The notes under the pieces were generated by a model. It was given only the letters and a program-made list of their open reading frames with translations, was not told where the DNA came from and searched no databases. The position numbers and the translations under genes were made by a program. From assembly GCF_001884105.1 (NCBI RefSeq), contig NZ_MACI01000018.1, forward strand, positions 1 to 64,000: DNA of 64,000 bases, given 5' to 3'. The DNA is from Bacillus luti. GTDB lineage: Bacteria > Bacillota > Bacilli > Bacillales > Bacillaceae_G. Each line of letters starts with the position of its first letter. Positions within the stretch are counted from its first letter, which is position 1. Below, one piece after another: positions 26,291-36,314 of the stretch.

Positions 26291-27345
26291 AGAAGTATAT
26301 CCCGTTTCGTATAGGAAAAGACGGATTCTCGTTTTTAATGTATAAACGAGCTTGTATCGTCTTAGTGAGTTTACTAGTTGTTTTAATAGGATTATTTTTT
26401 GCGAGTGCAGGCATGGGGGATATGAAAATTGCTCCTTATGATGTATGGCAAGCGATTACTGGAAATGGCGATGCAATGTCAAATATGGTTGTAAATAAGT
26501 TTCGTATGCCGCGTATTTTAATTGCCATCCTTGTAGGAATTGCACTTGCTGTAGCAGGATGTATTTTACAAGGACTCGTTCGAAACCCGCTTGCTTCTCC
26601 GGATATCATCGGAATTACAGGTGGTGCAAGCGTAGCAGTTGTACTCTTTTTAGCTATATTTAGTGATAAAAACAATGCACTAACAGTAAGCATTCATTAT
26701 ATGCCGCTAGCAGCTTTTGCTGGGGCAACAATTGTTGCGTTTTTTGTATATTTATTTGCATGGAAAAATGATGGATTATCACCGATTAGCCTTGTTTTAA
26801 TTGGTGTTGGCTTTTGGGCATTAACGAAAGCAGCAACAACTTTATTTATGTTGCTAGCACCAATTTATCAAGCTAGCCAAGCGAATGTATGGATTACAGG
26901 TACGGTTTATGGCTCCTCATGGCAAAATGTTATGATACTCGCGCCTTGGGTTCTCATTTTAACGACCATATCATTCATCGCTGCGAGACATTTAAATGCA
27001 CAAGAGCTAGGGGATGATATAGCAGTCGGACTGGGTGTTCCTTTAACGAAGTCGCGTGTATTTATGTTATTACTTAGTACAGCATTAATTGGTGGAGCAG
27101 TTGCTTTTGCCGGAGGAATTGGATTTGTCGGTTTAATGGCACCTCATATTTCACGAAGATTAGTTGGTTCATTCTATGGTGCATTGCTTCCAGTTGCGGC
27201 AATTGTCGGGGCAATTCTAGTACTTGCTGCAGATTTAATTGGGCGCACAGTTTTCACACCACTTGAAATTCCTGCAGGTGTATTTACATCAGCAATCGGT
27301 GCACCTTATTTTATTTATTTACTTTATAAAAGTCGGAATTCATAA
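26287..27345 (+). CDS. yfhA: Siderophore ABC transporter permease (FecCD family)
   Basis: 352-residue partner of yfiZ with the same family blocks: KFRMPRILIAILVGIALAVAGC in part, NPLASPDIIGITGGA and GGIGFVGLMAPHISRRLVG. It differs from YfiZ by a longer basic N-terminus (PFRIGKDGFSF). Start ATG 26287 overlaps the yfiZ stop. The ATPase gene follows after a dozen bases. The three genes are one operon ended by the hairpin at 28182-28211. Confidence 0.88.
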   Translation: MKKYIPFRIGKDGFSFLMYKRACIVLVSLLVVLIGLFFASAGMGDMKIAPYDVWQAITGNGDAMSNMVVNKFRMPRILIAILVGIALAVAGCILQGLVRNPLASPDIIGITGGASVAVVLFLAIFSDKNNALTVSIHYMPLAAFAGATIVAFFVYLFAWKNDGLSPISLVLIGVGFWALTKAATTLFMLLAPIYQASQANVWITGTVYGSSWQNVMILAPWVLILTTISFIAARHLNAQELGDDIAVGLGVPLTKSRVFMLLLSTALIGGAVAFAGGIGFVGLMAPHISRRLVGSFYGALLPVAAIVGAILVLAADLIGRTVFTPLEIPAGVFTSAIGAPYFIYLLYKSRNS

Positions 27346-27357
27346 AGGGAGATGAAT

Positions 27358-28179
27358 ATGCAAAAAGCATTGGAGACGAAACGCTTAACGTTGTCTTATG
27401 GTGAAACAATTATTATTGATGAGCTGAACTTAGAAATTCCAAAAGGGGAAATCACAATCTTTATCGGTTCTAATGGTTGTGGAAAATCAACTTTATTACG
27501 TTCACTAGCTAGATTATTAAAGCCGACAACTGGTGACATTTTGTTAGATAATCAAGCAATTCAAAGTATGCAAACGAAGCAAATTGCTCGTCAAATGGCG
27601 ATTTTACCGCAAGGGCCGCAAGCACCAGAAGGACTTACAGTCTTGCAACTTGTAAAACAAGGGCGCTATCCGTATCAAACATGGCTGAAACAATGGTCAG
27701 AAAAAGATGAGGAAATGGTACAGAAAGCACTCGCAGCAACAGGTATGACAGAATTTGCTGAGCGTGATGTGCATGCTCTTTCAGGCGGGCAACGTCAACG
27801 TGCTTGGATTGCAATGACGCTTGCACAAGATACAGATATTATTTTACTGGATGAGCCAACTACATATTTAGATATGACTCATCAAATTGAAGTACTAGAT
27901 TTATTATTCGAATTAAATGAAACAGAACAAAGAACAATTGTTATGGTATTACACGACTTAAATTTAGCATGTCGCTATGCAGATAACATTGTAGCAATTC
28001 AAGATAAACAAATATATGCACAAGGTAAGCCTGAAGAAGTGGTAGACGAGAAGCTAGTACGTGATGTATTCCGAATGGAGTGTCAAATCAGTACGGATCC
28101 ATTATTTGGGACGCCACTTTGTATCCCACATGGAAAAGGAAGACGCGTACGTAAAGAGGTTGCTCAAGCAATAAGATAA
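27358..28179 (+). CDS. yusV: Siderophore ABC transporter ATPase
   Basis: 273 residues from ATG 27358, chosen because AAGGGAG ends six bases before it (ATG 27352 is too close). Walker A GSNGCGKST, Q-loop region MAILPQGPQAPEG, signature LSGGQRQRAW, Walker B IILLDEPTTYLD and switch His in VLHDLNLACRYAD. In B. subtilis the equivalent ATPase YusV is encoded elsewhere and energises several siderophore permeases; here it is joined to yfiZ-yfhA, so the transporter is complete in one locus. Confidence 0.88.
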   Translation: MQKALETKRLTLSYGETIIIDELNLEIPKGEITIFIGSNGCGKSTLLRSLARLLKPTTGDILLDNQAIQSMQTKQIARQMAILPQGPQAPEGLTVLQLVKQGRYPYQTWLKQWSEKDEEMVQKALAATGMTEFAERDVHALSGGQRQRAWIAMTLAQDTDIILLDEPTTYLDMTHQIEVLDLLFELNETEQRTIVMVLHDLNLACRYADNIVAIQDKQIYAQGKPEEVVDEKLVRDVFRMECQISTDPLFGTPLCIPHGKGRRVRKEVAQAIR

Positions 28180-28181
28180 TG

Positions 28182-28211
28182 AAAAAGACGATGAGGGTTC
28201 ATCGTCTTTTT
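28182..28211. terminator. Terminator of yfiZ-yfhA-yusV
   Basis: 13-bp stem AAAAAGACGATGA / TCATCGTCTTTTT with loop GGGT; also placed to end the converging methyltransferase transcript. Confidence 0.92.
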
Positions 28212-28942
28212 TATTTTTGGCAAGAGAATAAGAGGAAGAGGGGAATTCGTAAACGTCGTTCGTACTCTTCTTCATTTTGGAAATAGGCTTTATTTGGTGT
28301 AGCTTCTTTTAGGTTTGTAATGGTAAAACCAGCTTGTTGTAACAATGTAAAATACTCTTCCGTTGTACGATGGTATTTAATAACTTCTTGCTCAATCCAA
28401 GGCTCAACGCGTTTTCCCATTTTAAAATAATCATCGACGAGCCAGCTTGTTCTTTTCCCGCTCGTTTGTAAGCTTTCAAATGAAGAGGTAATAATAGGAT
28501 GTTGAACGCTAAAAGTAAAGGCCCCATTTGTTTTTAAAGTTTCGTACACATTTTGAAAAATGATAGGAAGATGTTCAATATAATGTAAGGCGAGTCTAGA
28601 TGTTACTAAATCAAAAATAGCAGGAGGGTATGTGTAGTCTTTGAGGTTTAAAAAATGGACGGTGCCATTTTTATTTTTTAGTTGTTTTTTAGCTTTTTCA
28701 TACATAAGTTCGGAGCCTTCAATACCAGTGTAAGAGTGGCAGCCTTTTTCTAATAACTCCTCACCGAATTTAGCGTCGCCGCAGCCTAAATCAAGGATTT
28801 GTTTTCCTTTCACATCACCAATGAGTTGAAAGAAGGCTGGTTTTTCAAGTGACTCATTTGGGCTATTTTCTCGGTATCTTCGTTTCATATATTGTTTAAA
28901 AAATGCTTCGTTATTATATACATCAGATTCAGTAAATGCCAT
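28211..28942 (-). CDS. Class I SAM-dependent methyltransferase
   Basis: 243-residue cytoplasmic enzyme. Motif I is ILDLGCGDAKFGEELL near residue 55, with the acidic end of strand 2 at YTGIEGSELMYEKA, and the later strand FDLVTSRLALHYIEHL. The fold is of the Methyltransf_11/25 type; N-terminal SDVYNNEAFFKQYMKRR is seen in small-molecule methyltransferases of Bacillus. Substrate unknown. Convergent with yusV, divergent from kbl, start at 28942 behind AAGGGGGCTTC. Confidence 0.82.
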   Translation of the reverse strand: MAFTESDVYNNEAFFKQYMKRRYRENSPNESLEKPAFFQLIGDVKGKQILDLGCGDAKFGEELLEKGCHSYTGIEGSELMYEKAKKQLKNKNGTVHFLNLKDYTYPPAIFDLVTSRLALHYIEHLPIIFQNVYETLKTNGAFTFSVQHPIITSSFESLQTSGKRTSWLVDDYFKMGKRVEPWIEQEVIKYHRTTEEYFTLLQQAGFTITNLKEATPNKAYFQNEEEYERRLRIPLFLLFSCQK

Positions 28943-29032
28943 GATTGAAGCCCCCTTAAATATTTTTTTTATTCTATCAAATATGAAAAGTAAAAGATAG
29001 ATTTCTTGTAATGAATCATTTATAATTTAAAG

Positions 29033-29067
29033 TTGTAAGCGGTTACTTTAAACTATTTTTCTATAAT
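29033..29067 (+). promoter_or_regulatory. cre site at the kbl-tdh promoter
   Basis: 29033-29047 (TTGTAAGCGGTTACT) satisfies every position of the CcpA cre consensus WTGNAANCGNWNNCW. A TATAAT at 29062-29067 lies 14 bases after it, so the cre covers the -35 region. This predicts carbon catabolite repression of threonine breakdown. Confidence 0.7.
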
Positions 29068-29155
29068 AAATTCTGAAAACGTGTTAAGCTAGTAGAGGGA
29101 TTATTAGAACTATTAAGACAATAATTCGCTTACATGAACGATGGGAGGCTTCACG

Positions 29156-30346
29156 ATGTCTAGTAAAACACTTGCGAAATTTTTAGAAGAAAATTTAGAG
29201 GATTTAAAATCAAAGGGGCTTTATAACGTAATTGATCCGCTTGAGAGTTCAAATGGACCGATTATTACAATTGGCGGAAAAGAATATATTAACTTATCTT
29301 CAAACAACTATCTTGGATTAGCGACAGATAGCCGTTTGCAAGAAGCAGCAATTGGTGCTATTCATAAGTACGGTGTTGGAGCAGGAGCTGTTCGTACAAT
29401 TAACGGTACTTTAGATTTGCATATTAAATTGGAAGAAACAATTGCGAAGTTTAAACATACAGAAGCAGCGATTGCTTATCAATCGGGATTCAACTGTAAT
29501 ATGGCAGCGATTTCAGCTGTTATGGACAAAAATGATGCGATTCTTTCAGATGAATTAAATCACGCATCTATTATTGATGGTAGTCGTCTATCAAAAGCAA
29601 AAATTATTGTGTATAAGCATTCTGATATGGAAGATTTACGCCAAAAAGCAATTGCGGCGAAAGAATCAGGTCTTTACAATAAATTAATGGTAATTACAGA
29701 CGGTGTCTTCTCAATGGATGGAGATGTTGCAAAACTACCAGAGATTGTTGAGATTGCAGAAGAATTAGATTTAATGACATACGTAGATGATGCACACGGT
29801 TCAGGTGTACTTGGAAAAGGTGCGGGAACTGTAAAGCATTTCGGTCTGTCTGATAAAGTTGATTTCCAAATTGGTACATTATCAAAAGCAATTGGGGTAA
29901 TTGGTGGATATGTAGCAGGGAAACAAAACTTAATTGACTGGTTAAAAGTTCGTTCACGTCCATTCTTATTCTCTACAGCATTAACACCGGCTGATGCAGC
30001 AGCTTGCATGAGATCAATTGAGATCTTAATGGAAAGCACAGAATTGCACGATCGTTTATGGGAAAATGGCCGCTATTTAAAGCAAGGATTAAAAGAACTT
30101 GGCTTTAACATAGGGGAAAGTGAAACGCCAATTACACCTTGTATTATTGGTGACGAAGTATTAACACAAGAATTTAGTAAACGTCTAAATGAAGAGGGCG
30201 TATATGCAAAATCTATCGTGTTCCCAACTGTAGCAAAAGGAACGGGACGTGTTCGTAATATGCCTACAGCAGCTCATACGAAAGAAATGTTAGATGAAGC
30301 AATTCGTAAGTATGAAAAAGTAGGGAAAGAAATGGGCATCATTTAA
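29156..30346 (+). CDS. kbl: Glycine C-acetyltransferase (2-amino-3-ketobutyrate CoA ligase)
   Basis: 396 residues from ATG 29156 (GGGAGG eight bases upstream; the frame begins at 29141 but that ATG overlaps the ribosome site). PLP enzyme of the alpha-oxoamine synthase family: cleaves 2-amino-3-ketobutyrate with CoA to glycine and acetyl-CoA. Visible marks: [18 protein letters not shown], the PLP aspartate region [12 protein letters not shown], and the Schiff-base lysine in [13 protein letters not shown]. Next to tdh, with which it makes the two-step threonine-to-glycine route. KAS-related paralogues (BioF) are less likely given the tdh neighbour. Confidence 0.92.
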   Translation: MSSKTLAKFLEENLEDLKSKGLYNVIDPLESSNGPIITIGGKEYINLSSNNYLGLATDSRLQEAAIGAIHKYGVGAGAVRTINGTLDLHIKLEETIAKFKHTEAAIAYQSGFNCNMAAISAVMDKNDAILSDELNHASIIDGSRLSKAKIIVYKHSDMEDLRQKAIAAKESGLYNKLMVITDGVFSMDGDVAKLPEIVEIAEELDLMTYVDDAHGSGVLGKGAGTVKHFGLSDKVDFQIGTLSKAIGVIGGYVAGKQNLIDWLKVRSRPFLFSTALTPADAAACMRSIEILMESTELHDRLWENGRYLKQGLKELGFNIGESETPITPCIIGDEVLTQEFSKRLNEEGVYAKSIVFPTVAKGTGRVRNMPTAAHTKEMLDEAIRKYEKVGKEMGII

Positions 30347-30390
30347 GTAAGGGCATCTTTTGAATAGCTTGCAAATGAGGAGTGGGGAAA

Positions 30391-31356
30391 ATGAAAAAAA
30401 TTCTAGTAACCGGTTCTTTAGGGCAAATTGGTTCTGAACTAGTAATGAAACTTCGTGATGTATACGGTGCATCAAATGTTATTGCAACAGATATTCGTGA
30501 AACAGATAGTGAAGTAGTAACGTCTGGTCCATTTGAAACGTTAGATGTAACAGATGGACAAAAACTACATGATATCGCAAAGCGTAATGAAGTAGATACA
30601 ATTATTCATTTAGCAGCTTTACTTTCAGCAACGGCGGAAAAAAATCCGCTATTTGCATGGAATTTAAATATGGGCGGACTTGTAAATGCGTTAGAAGCAG
30701 CTCGTGAATTAAACTGTAAGTTTTTCACGCCAAGTTCTATTGGTGCATTCGGTCCATCAACGCCGAAAGATAATACGCCACAAGATACAATTCAGCGTCC
30801 TACTACGATGTATGGGGTAAACAAAGTAGCAGGAGAATTACTATGTGATTATTATCATCAAAAGTTTGGCGTTGATACGCGCGGTGTACGTTTCCCTGGT
30901 TTAATTTCTTACGTAGCTCCTCCAGGAGGCGGAACAACTGATTATGCAGTTGAAATTTATTATGAGGCGATTAAAAAAGGCACATACACCTCATACATTG
31001 CAGAAGGAACATACATGGATATGATGTATATGCCAGATGCTTTACAAGCGATCATTTCATTAATGGAAGCTGATCCAAGTAAGTTAGTGCATAGAAATGC
31101 ATTTAATATTACAGCAATGAGCTTTGAGCCAGAGCAAATCGCAGCAGCAATTCGTAAACACATCCCGACGTTTACAATGGATTACGCTGTAGATCCTGCT
31201 CGTCAAACAATCGCTGATAGCTGGCCAAACTCTATTGATGCAACAGCGGCAATGAAAGAGTGGGGCTTTAAAGCAGAATACGATTTAGACAAAATGACAA
31301 CTGACATGCTAGCGAAGTTAAAAAAAAAGCTCGCAGCTGAGTTAGTGATGAATTAA
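30391..31356 (+). CDS. tdh: L-threonine 3-dehydrogenase, NAD-dependent epimerase type
   Basis: 321 residues from ATG 30391, which has GAGGAG eight bases upstream. Short-chain dehydrogenase/epimerase fold: Rossmann motif GSLGQIGSE, strand-2 acid ATDIRE, and the catalytic YxxxK as YGVNK with Ser in TPSSIGAFG. It oxidises L-threonine to 2-amino-3-ketobutyrate with NAD+; the product is the substrate of Kbl encoded 44 bases upstream. This epimerase-like Tdh is unrelated to the zinc-dependent enzyme of E. coli. Confidence 0.88.
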   Translation: MKKILVTGSLGQIGSELVMKLRDVYGASNVIATDIRETDSEVVTSGPFETLDVTDGQKLHDIAKRNEVDTIIHLAALLSATAEKNPLFAWNLNMGGLVNALEAARELNCKFFTPSSIGAFGPSTPKDNTPQDTIQRPTTMYGVNKVAGELLCDYYHQKFGVDTRGVRFPGLISYVAPPGGGTTDYAVEIYYEAIKKGTYTSYIAEGTYMDMMYMPDALQAIISLMEADPSKLVHRNAFNITAMSFEPEQIAAAIRKHIPTFTMDYAVDPARQTIADSWPNSIDATAAMKEWGFKAEYDLDKMTTDMLAKLKKKLAAELVMN

Positions 31357-31416
31357 TAGGAAGGGTCGATTCTTAGGGATCGGCTCTTAATTATTTTAGG
31401 AAGGGAGAAAAGCAAC

Positions 31417-31839
31417 ATGCAAAGAGTTGATGTTGTATATGCACTAATACATAATGAAGAAATAGATAAAATATTAATGGTACATAATGTAGAACAAAAT
31501 GTTTGGTCATTGCCAGGCGGGGCTGTGGAAAAAGGTGAAATATTAGAGGAAGCACTAATAAGAGAAGTGAAAGAAGAGACAGGCTTAACTGCTGTGGCAG
31601 GTGAAGTTGTTGCATTAAATGAGAAGTTTTTTGAGAAAAAAGGCCATCATGCACTACTTTTTACATTCCGAGCGAAAGTAGTAACAGGTGAGTTTTGTGT
31701 AGAAGATGAAGGCGAAATTTCCGCAATTGAATGGGTAGATAAAAAAATCGCAAATGAGCGATTCCCATTCTACGATGGAGGATTCGAATCGTTATTAAAA
31801 GTAGCCATTCCATACAAGTTTCAGCCAGAAACAAAGTGA
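31417..31839 (+). CDS. Nudix hydrolase
   Basis: 140-residue cytoplasmic enzyme hydrolysing a nucleoside diphosphate linked to another moiety. The complete Nudix box GX5EX7REUXEEXGU is present: GGAVEKGEILEEALIREVKE followed directly by ETGL (about residues 36-58). ATG 31417 follows AGGAAGGGAG. It lies between tdh and a converging MoxR/VWA pair and ends at its own hairpin. Substrate unknown; mutator-type, ADP-sugar and dinucleoside-polyphosphate activities are all possible. Confidence 0.85.
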   Translation: MQRVDVVYALIHNEEIDKILMVHNVEQNVWSLPGGAVEKGEILEEALIREVKEETGLTAVAGEVVALNEKFFEKKGHHALLFTFRAKVVTGEFCVEDEGEISAIEWVDKKIANERFPFYDGGFESLLKVAIPYKFQPETK

Positions 31840-31848
31840 TTAAAATAA

Positions 31849-31877
31849 AAAAACAGGAGCGCAAGGCTCCTGTTTTT
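31849..31877. terminator. Bidirectional terminator after the Nudix gene
   Basis: 12-bp stem AAAAACAGGAGC / GCTCCTGTTTTT with loop GCAAG. Confidence 0.92.
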
Positions 31878-33761
31878 CTATTCAATCGTCTTCAGTAATA
31901 ACTTTTTCAATAGTGGTTTAATCTTCAATCGTAAATCTTCAGCGTGATTTGCAACTAAGAAGTGATGGTTATAAATGTTCTTCATTAATTGATACGTTGC
32001 TTCTTTCGCTTCGCCTTCTTCGATGAAGATTCCGATTACTTCCATACCACTTTTACGAGCAAGTTTGACAGCTTCGTGCGTATCTAAAATACCGTCTTGT
32101 TGATAGTCGAGCGCGGAAGGCTCACCGTCTGTGAAGACAAGTAAGAATTTATGCTTTTCTGGTCTTTTCGCAAGCTTTTCAGAAACGATACGAATAATAT
32201 ATCCGTCGCGATTATCTTCTTCTTCACGAAGTTGCATAATTTCTGGACCAACGTTTGGTAGCGTTGAGTTTTTGTAATTTACAACTTCATGGATAACGTT
32301 CGGTTTATCTTCAGGTTTAGCACTAGAAGCATCTTCCCAAAATCCACTAATAGCGTGCGGGATTTTTAAAGATTTTAAAGCCTCATGGAATAGTACAACA
32401 CTTTTTTTCGTTTCTTCCATTTTGTTATACATAGAACCAGAGCAGTCCACTAGTAATTGGAATGCAACGTCGAGCTCTTGTGATTCTTGCCCTTTTTTAT
32501 AAAACATGCGTGGTTGCTTTTCAGTATAAATACGAAGGAATTTCTTACGAAGTCTTCCATAATATTTATCACTGTTTGCGTTTGTTTTATTTTCAATTGT
32601 TTTTTCGATAATTTTCTTTAATTCTTTTACATCTTTATTAACGACTGATTTGATAGCTTGGTAATCTTTTTTCTCGTCAGGATTTGGTTTACGTGCTTCT
32701 TTAAATGTATGAGAAGCGCCAGTGTTATACTTACCGTATGCACCGTCGTTTTGGCTAGAAGCGTGTGAAGCTCTTGCTTCTTCTGTGTCAGCACCATCAA
32801 AGTTAGATTGTGTACTTTTTTGAGAAGTACCTTGTACGGAACCTAAGGCTTGATCGCCATCTTCCGATTCACGAGCAGTATCACCCATCATATTTGTCTT
32901 TGTTCCGCTTTCTAATTCAAAGCGTAAAAAGTTCTCGTTTTCATTGTTTTTATTTTCACGGTGCCATGTTGAGAAGCTTTCATCCATTTTGTTTTTATTT
33001 TCATCGTCATCTATGAGCTGCGTATCATCATTTGCTAAATCTTCGACGCGGCAGTTTTTTTCGTCTGCAATGACAGATAAATAAAGCGGTGCATGACCGA
33101 AATAGTTGTTAAGCATATCACTTTCAAGAAGCTCCTCTAAGCGATAGCGAATTTTCTCAACGATATACATAATATCTTCTGTATTACGTGCTTGGAATGT
33201 TTCATGCAAAATAGTTTCAATGTGCTCGAAATATTCATTATTAAACATTTCATATTTATCGCTCGTTAATGAAAGGTAACAGAGACAAAATAGACGATCA
33301 CCATGATAGTTACGAACACGGTTTATTTCATTTTGTGAGCCGAAGTAATTGCGGTACATTTCTTTTCGGCGTCTAAAAATATGCTTTGTGCCAGGGCGTA
33401 AGCTTTTTACGATTTCCTCAACGCGTAAATCTTCTAATAGAACAAATAATTGTGTTAAAAACTTTTTTAGGGGCGATTCTTGTAATTCAATCGCATAAGA
33501 ACGAATTAAAGTCATGTCCGAGTAATGTTTATTACCAAGTGCTTTTAAGAACACTTCGCTTTTTAATCCGATTACTGTATCTTCTTCTTTTCGATCATCC
33601 CAAAAGTGACTAATGACAACTTTCTTTTCAATTTCGTCGTAGTATGCTTTATAGCCATATTCAAGATAGGCATCGTCTTCCTTTAGAAGGGCATACATTA
33701 AGTTTTCCATTTGTAGAAAAAGCGACGCATCAATTTTTTTGTCACTAAAAATTTGTCTCAT
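31878..33761 (-). CDS. VWA-domain protein of a MoxR/VWA pair (YojO/NorD-like)
   Basis: 627-residue cytoplasmic protein. The N-terminal half (to about 240) is a conserved helical region found in NorD/CobT-like proteins, followed by a polar, low-complexity linker (about 245-365, rich in N, E, S, Q). The C-terminal von Willebrand A domain carries the metal-ion site DCSGSMYNK and later FTDGEPSALD. Such proteins work with a MoxR AAA ATPase to insert metals or remodel a target enzyme. The ATPase gene ends 3 bases before this start, so the two are translated together. B. subtilis yojN-yojO is the nearest arrangement I know; the target is unknown. Confidence 0.82.
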   Translation of the reverse strand: MRQIFSDKKIDASLFLQMENLMYALLKEDDAYLEYGYKAYYDEIEKKVVISHFWDDRKEEDTVIGLKSEVFLKALGNKHYSDMTLIRSYAIELQESPLKKFLTQLFVLLEDLRVEEIVKSLRPGTKHIFRRRKEMYRNYFGSQNEINRVRNYHGDRLFCLCYLSLTSDKYEMFNNEYFEHIETILHETFQARNTEDIMYIVEKIRYRLEELLESDMLNNYFGHAPLYLSVIADEKNCRVEDLANDDTQLIDDDENKNKMDESFSTWHRENKNNENENFLRFELESGTKTNMMGDTARESEDGDQALGSVQGTSQKSTQSNFDGADTEEARASHASSQNDGAYGKYNTGASHTFKEARKPNPDEKKDYQAIKSVVNKDVKELKKIIEKTIENKTNANSDKYYGRLRKKFLRIYTEKQPRMFYKKGQESQELDVAFQLLVDCSGSMYNKMEETKKSVVLFHEALKSLKIPHAISGFWEDASSAKPEDKPNVIHEVVNYKNSTLPNVGPEIMQLREEEDNRDGYIIRIVSEKLAKRPEKHKFLLVFTDGEPSALDYQQDGILDTHEAVKLARKSGMEVIGIFIEEGEAKEATYQLMKNIYNHHFLVANHAEDLRLKIKPLLKKLLLKTIE

Positions 33762-33764
33762 GAA

Positions 33765-34658
33765 TTATCCCTCAAAGAAATAACTTTCTGCTAATTCACG
33801 GACAGTCATTTGTTCTGTTTCATCATTTAATTTTGCAATAATGCTTCTTTCAATAGCGCGCATAACAGGAATATATACACCTAAATCACATGCGTCGATA
33901 ATACCACGGATACTTGCTGCTTCTTCACTTACACGTCCATCGTGAGCTAAAGGCATAAGGTCGCTTGCAAATGCAACGAACTTTTCAATTGTTGCAGTGT
34001 CTTTTAATTTTGATTCTGCTAATAATAATTCTTTTAATGTGTCGCCTTGGATGTAAGGAACTTCAATAATAACGAAACGGTTTTTTAATGCTTCGTTCAG
34101 TTCGCTTGTCCCAACGTAGCCTTCATTTATCGCAGCGATTACACGATACTCGTCATCACCGTATACGACTTCTTGTGTAAAAGGATTTGTAATCATTTTA
34201 CGGTAATCTAATGCACCGTGAAGAAGTGGCAACGTTTCAGGTTTTGCCATATTGATTTCATCAATATATAGGAAATGACCGTTCTGCATTGCTTTCATAA
34301 GAGGGCCGTTAACGAAGGTAACTTCAGATGCGCCATCTTTTGTGTGCAATGTGTTGTATCCTAAAATACCTTCTACATCTAGGTCAACAGAACAGTTAAT
34401 GCTATGCATTGGTTTTTGGAATAAAGAAGAAAGAGTTTCCGCTAGTACTGTTTTCCCACTACCAGTCGGTCCTTTTAATAGAATGTTTTTTCCAAGAAGA
34501 AGAGCTGTAATAGCGTCTTCAATAATACTGTTATCAGACGCTTTATATATTTTTGTACCGATTAAATGTGCATTTTCACCAGCTTTTTGTTTATTCTTTT
34601 CGTGAATTGTAGAAAGCTGCTGTTTTAAATCAGCATGTATATGAAATTGTTCTAACAT
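33765..34658 (-). CDS. MoxR-type AAA+ ATPase (YojN/NorQ-like)
   Basis: 297 residues from ATG 34658 (AGGTGGGAAAT upstream); the frame is open 37 codons further but without a ribosome site. AAA+ core: Walker A GPTGSGKTVLAE, Walker B LYIDEINMAKPE, sensor region AAINEGYVGTSELNEAL with arginine finger candidate in KNRF. MoxR ATPases act as chaperones together with VWA proteins, here the product of the following gene. The short C-terminal helical lid is present. No obvious substrate gene (nor, cob, gas vesicle) lies nearby. Confidence 0.85.
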   Translation of the reverse strand: MLEQFHIHADLKQQLSTIHEKNKQKAGENAHLIGTKIYKASDNSIIEDAITALLLGKNILLKGPTGSGKTVLAETLSSLFQKPMHSINCSVDLDVEGILGYNTLHTKDGASEVTFVNGPLMKAMQNGHFLYIDEINMAKPETLPLLHGALDYRKMITNPFTQEVVYGDDEYRVIAAINEGYVGTSELNEALKNRFVIIEVPYIQGDTLKELLLAESKLKDTATIEKFVAFASDLMPLAHDGRVSEEAASIRGIIDACDLGVYIPVMRAIERSIIAKLNDETEQMTVRELAESYFFEG

Positions 34659-34751
34659 GTATTTCCCACCTAACATTATTTTCATAAAGCAATACATCTT
34701 ATGATAACTTGTTTTAATATGGTATGCAAAGAAAAGGAGAGGGACAAATAT

Positions 34752-34785
34752 AAAAGAAAAAGCAATCAATAGTACACTGATTGCT
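34752..34785 (-). terminator. Terminator of cls
   Basis: 8-bp stem AGCAATCA / TGATTGCT with a 9-base loop followed on the minus strand by TTTTTCTTTT; overlaps the cls stop. Confidence 0.8.
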
Positions 34786-36314
34786 TATAGTAAAGGAGAA
34801 ATGAGTCGCATGAAAGACTCTAATATTCGTTTTTTTATACTTCTTTTTTGGAAAGCGTTCCATTTAATTTCAGTGGAATGCTTAAAGTCTTCTTCAAAAT
34901 CACGTTTAATATCATGAACAGTTTCTGACTCATAAAGAACACCAATAATTTCATAATTTAATTCAAAGCTGCGTACATCCATATTTGCTGTTCCAATTGT
35001 CGCGACTTTATCATCTACGAGTACAATTTTTGCGTGCATAAAACCATCTTTATAACTGTAGATGGAAGCACCAGCTTTTAAAAGTGGAGTGAAATAGGAT
35101 TGCGATGCTTGATCGCTAATGATGCTATCACTTTTACCTGGGTATAAAATGCGTACATCTATGCCGGAAATCGCACTTAAGCGTAATAATGTTAAAGTTT
35201 CTTGGTCTGGAATAAAGTATGGTGTAGCGATCCAAATAGATTTTTTGGCAGATCCCATAACAGCTAGTAATGTATTACGAATACTTTTATCATCTGAACT
35301 TGGTCCGCTCGCTACAATTTGTACAGCACCGTCTGCATTCAAAATTTCTTTACCTGGGAAGTATTCTCTATTCATAAATTGCTCCCAAGAATAAGTATTC
35401 AACCCGCTAGAAGCATAGAGCCAGTCTTCTAGGAAGATTGCTTGTAATTTATATAACGCTTTTCCTTCTATTTTTAAATGACTGTCACGCCAAACTGGGA
35501 ATTTTTTTGAACGGCCAAGATATTCGTCACCGACGTTGAGCCCGCCAGTAAAACCAATTTCTCCATCCACAATGACGATTTTACGATGGTTACGATAATT
35601 GACTGTTTCAAGTAACCAAGCTGAAAAAATAGGGTCAAATTCTACAATTTCAATACCAGATTCTTTCATAGGTTGTAAAAATCGTCTTCTTAAAGTATTA
35701 CTTCCAAGTCCATCATAAAGGAAGCGTACAATAACACCAGCTTTAGCTTTTTTTATTAACGCATCTCGAACTTTTGTACCAATCTCATCAGATTTATAAA
35801 TATAGTATTGAATATGTATGTGATGTTTTGCCTGCTCGATAGCTTGCAAAATCTCTGAGAATGTTTGATCTCCGTTTGTTAAAAGTTGTGTAGTTGTTCT
35901 ATCTGCGGCAGGACCGCCTCCAAATTTTTGCACGACTTCTGTTAAATGTAAGGAACGTTCATGTAATGGGACTGTGAGTGATAATTCTAGTCTTCTTCCT
36001 TCTAAAATTTCACGGAATAATTTTCTTTGTTCTTCTGAGCGATGGAGATGCTTTTTTCTTCTCCAGCGGCTACGACCGAAAATAGAGTATAAAAGTACAC
36101 CGACAATCGGTAGAAGCGCTAATACTAAAAACCAAGCTAATGTACTTTGGGGAGACCTATTTTCGATAAAAATAACAAATGAAATCCCTACGATTGTAAT
36201 AGACCATAGGGCACCAACAAATGTATATAGCGAGATAGCCGATATATCTAAAAGTAAGAGAACGATAGATACAATTGTAAATACTAATAATAATTGAACG
36301 ATAGGTTTCTTCAT
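34785..36314 (-). CDS. cls: Cardiolipin synthase
   Basis: 509-residue membrane enzyme joining two phosphatidylglycerols to cardiolipin plus glycerol. Two N-terminal membrane helices (about 5-60), then a phospholipase D fold with two HKD motifs: HRKIVIVDGEIGFTGG and HAKIVLVDDKVATIGTAN, each with the H-x-K-x4-D active-site triad. Length is typical of Bacillus Cls/YwnE-type enzymes. Start ATG 36314 on the minus strand. Separate transcript with its own terminator. Confidence 0.92.
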   Translation of the reverse strand: MKKPIVQLLLVFTIVSIVLLLLDISAISLYTFVGALWSITIVGISFVIFIENRSPQSTLAWFLVLALLPIVGVLLYSIFGRSRWRRKKHLHRSEEQRKLFREILEGRRLELSLTVPLHERSLHLTEVVQKFGGGPAADRTTTQLLTNGDQTFSEILQAIEQAKHHIHIQYYIYKSDEIGTKVRDALIKKAKAGVIVRFLYDGLGSNTLRRRFLQPMKESGIEIVEFDPIFSAWLLETVNYRNHRKIVIVDGEIGFTGGLNVGDEYLGRSKKFPVWRDSHLKIEGKALYKLQAIFLEDWLYASSGLNTYSWEQFMNREYFPGKEILNADGAVQIVASGPSSDDKSIRNTLLAVMGSAKKSIWIATPYFIPDQETLTLLRLSAISGIDVRILYPGKSDSIISDQASQSYFTPLLKAGASIYSYKDGFMHAKIVLVDDKVATIGTANMDVRSFELNYEIIGVLYESETVHDIKRDFEEDFKHSTEIKWNAFQKRSIKKRILESFMRLISPLL

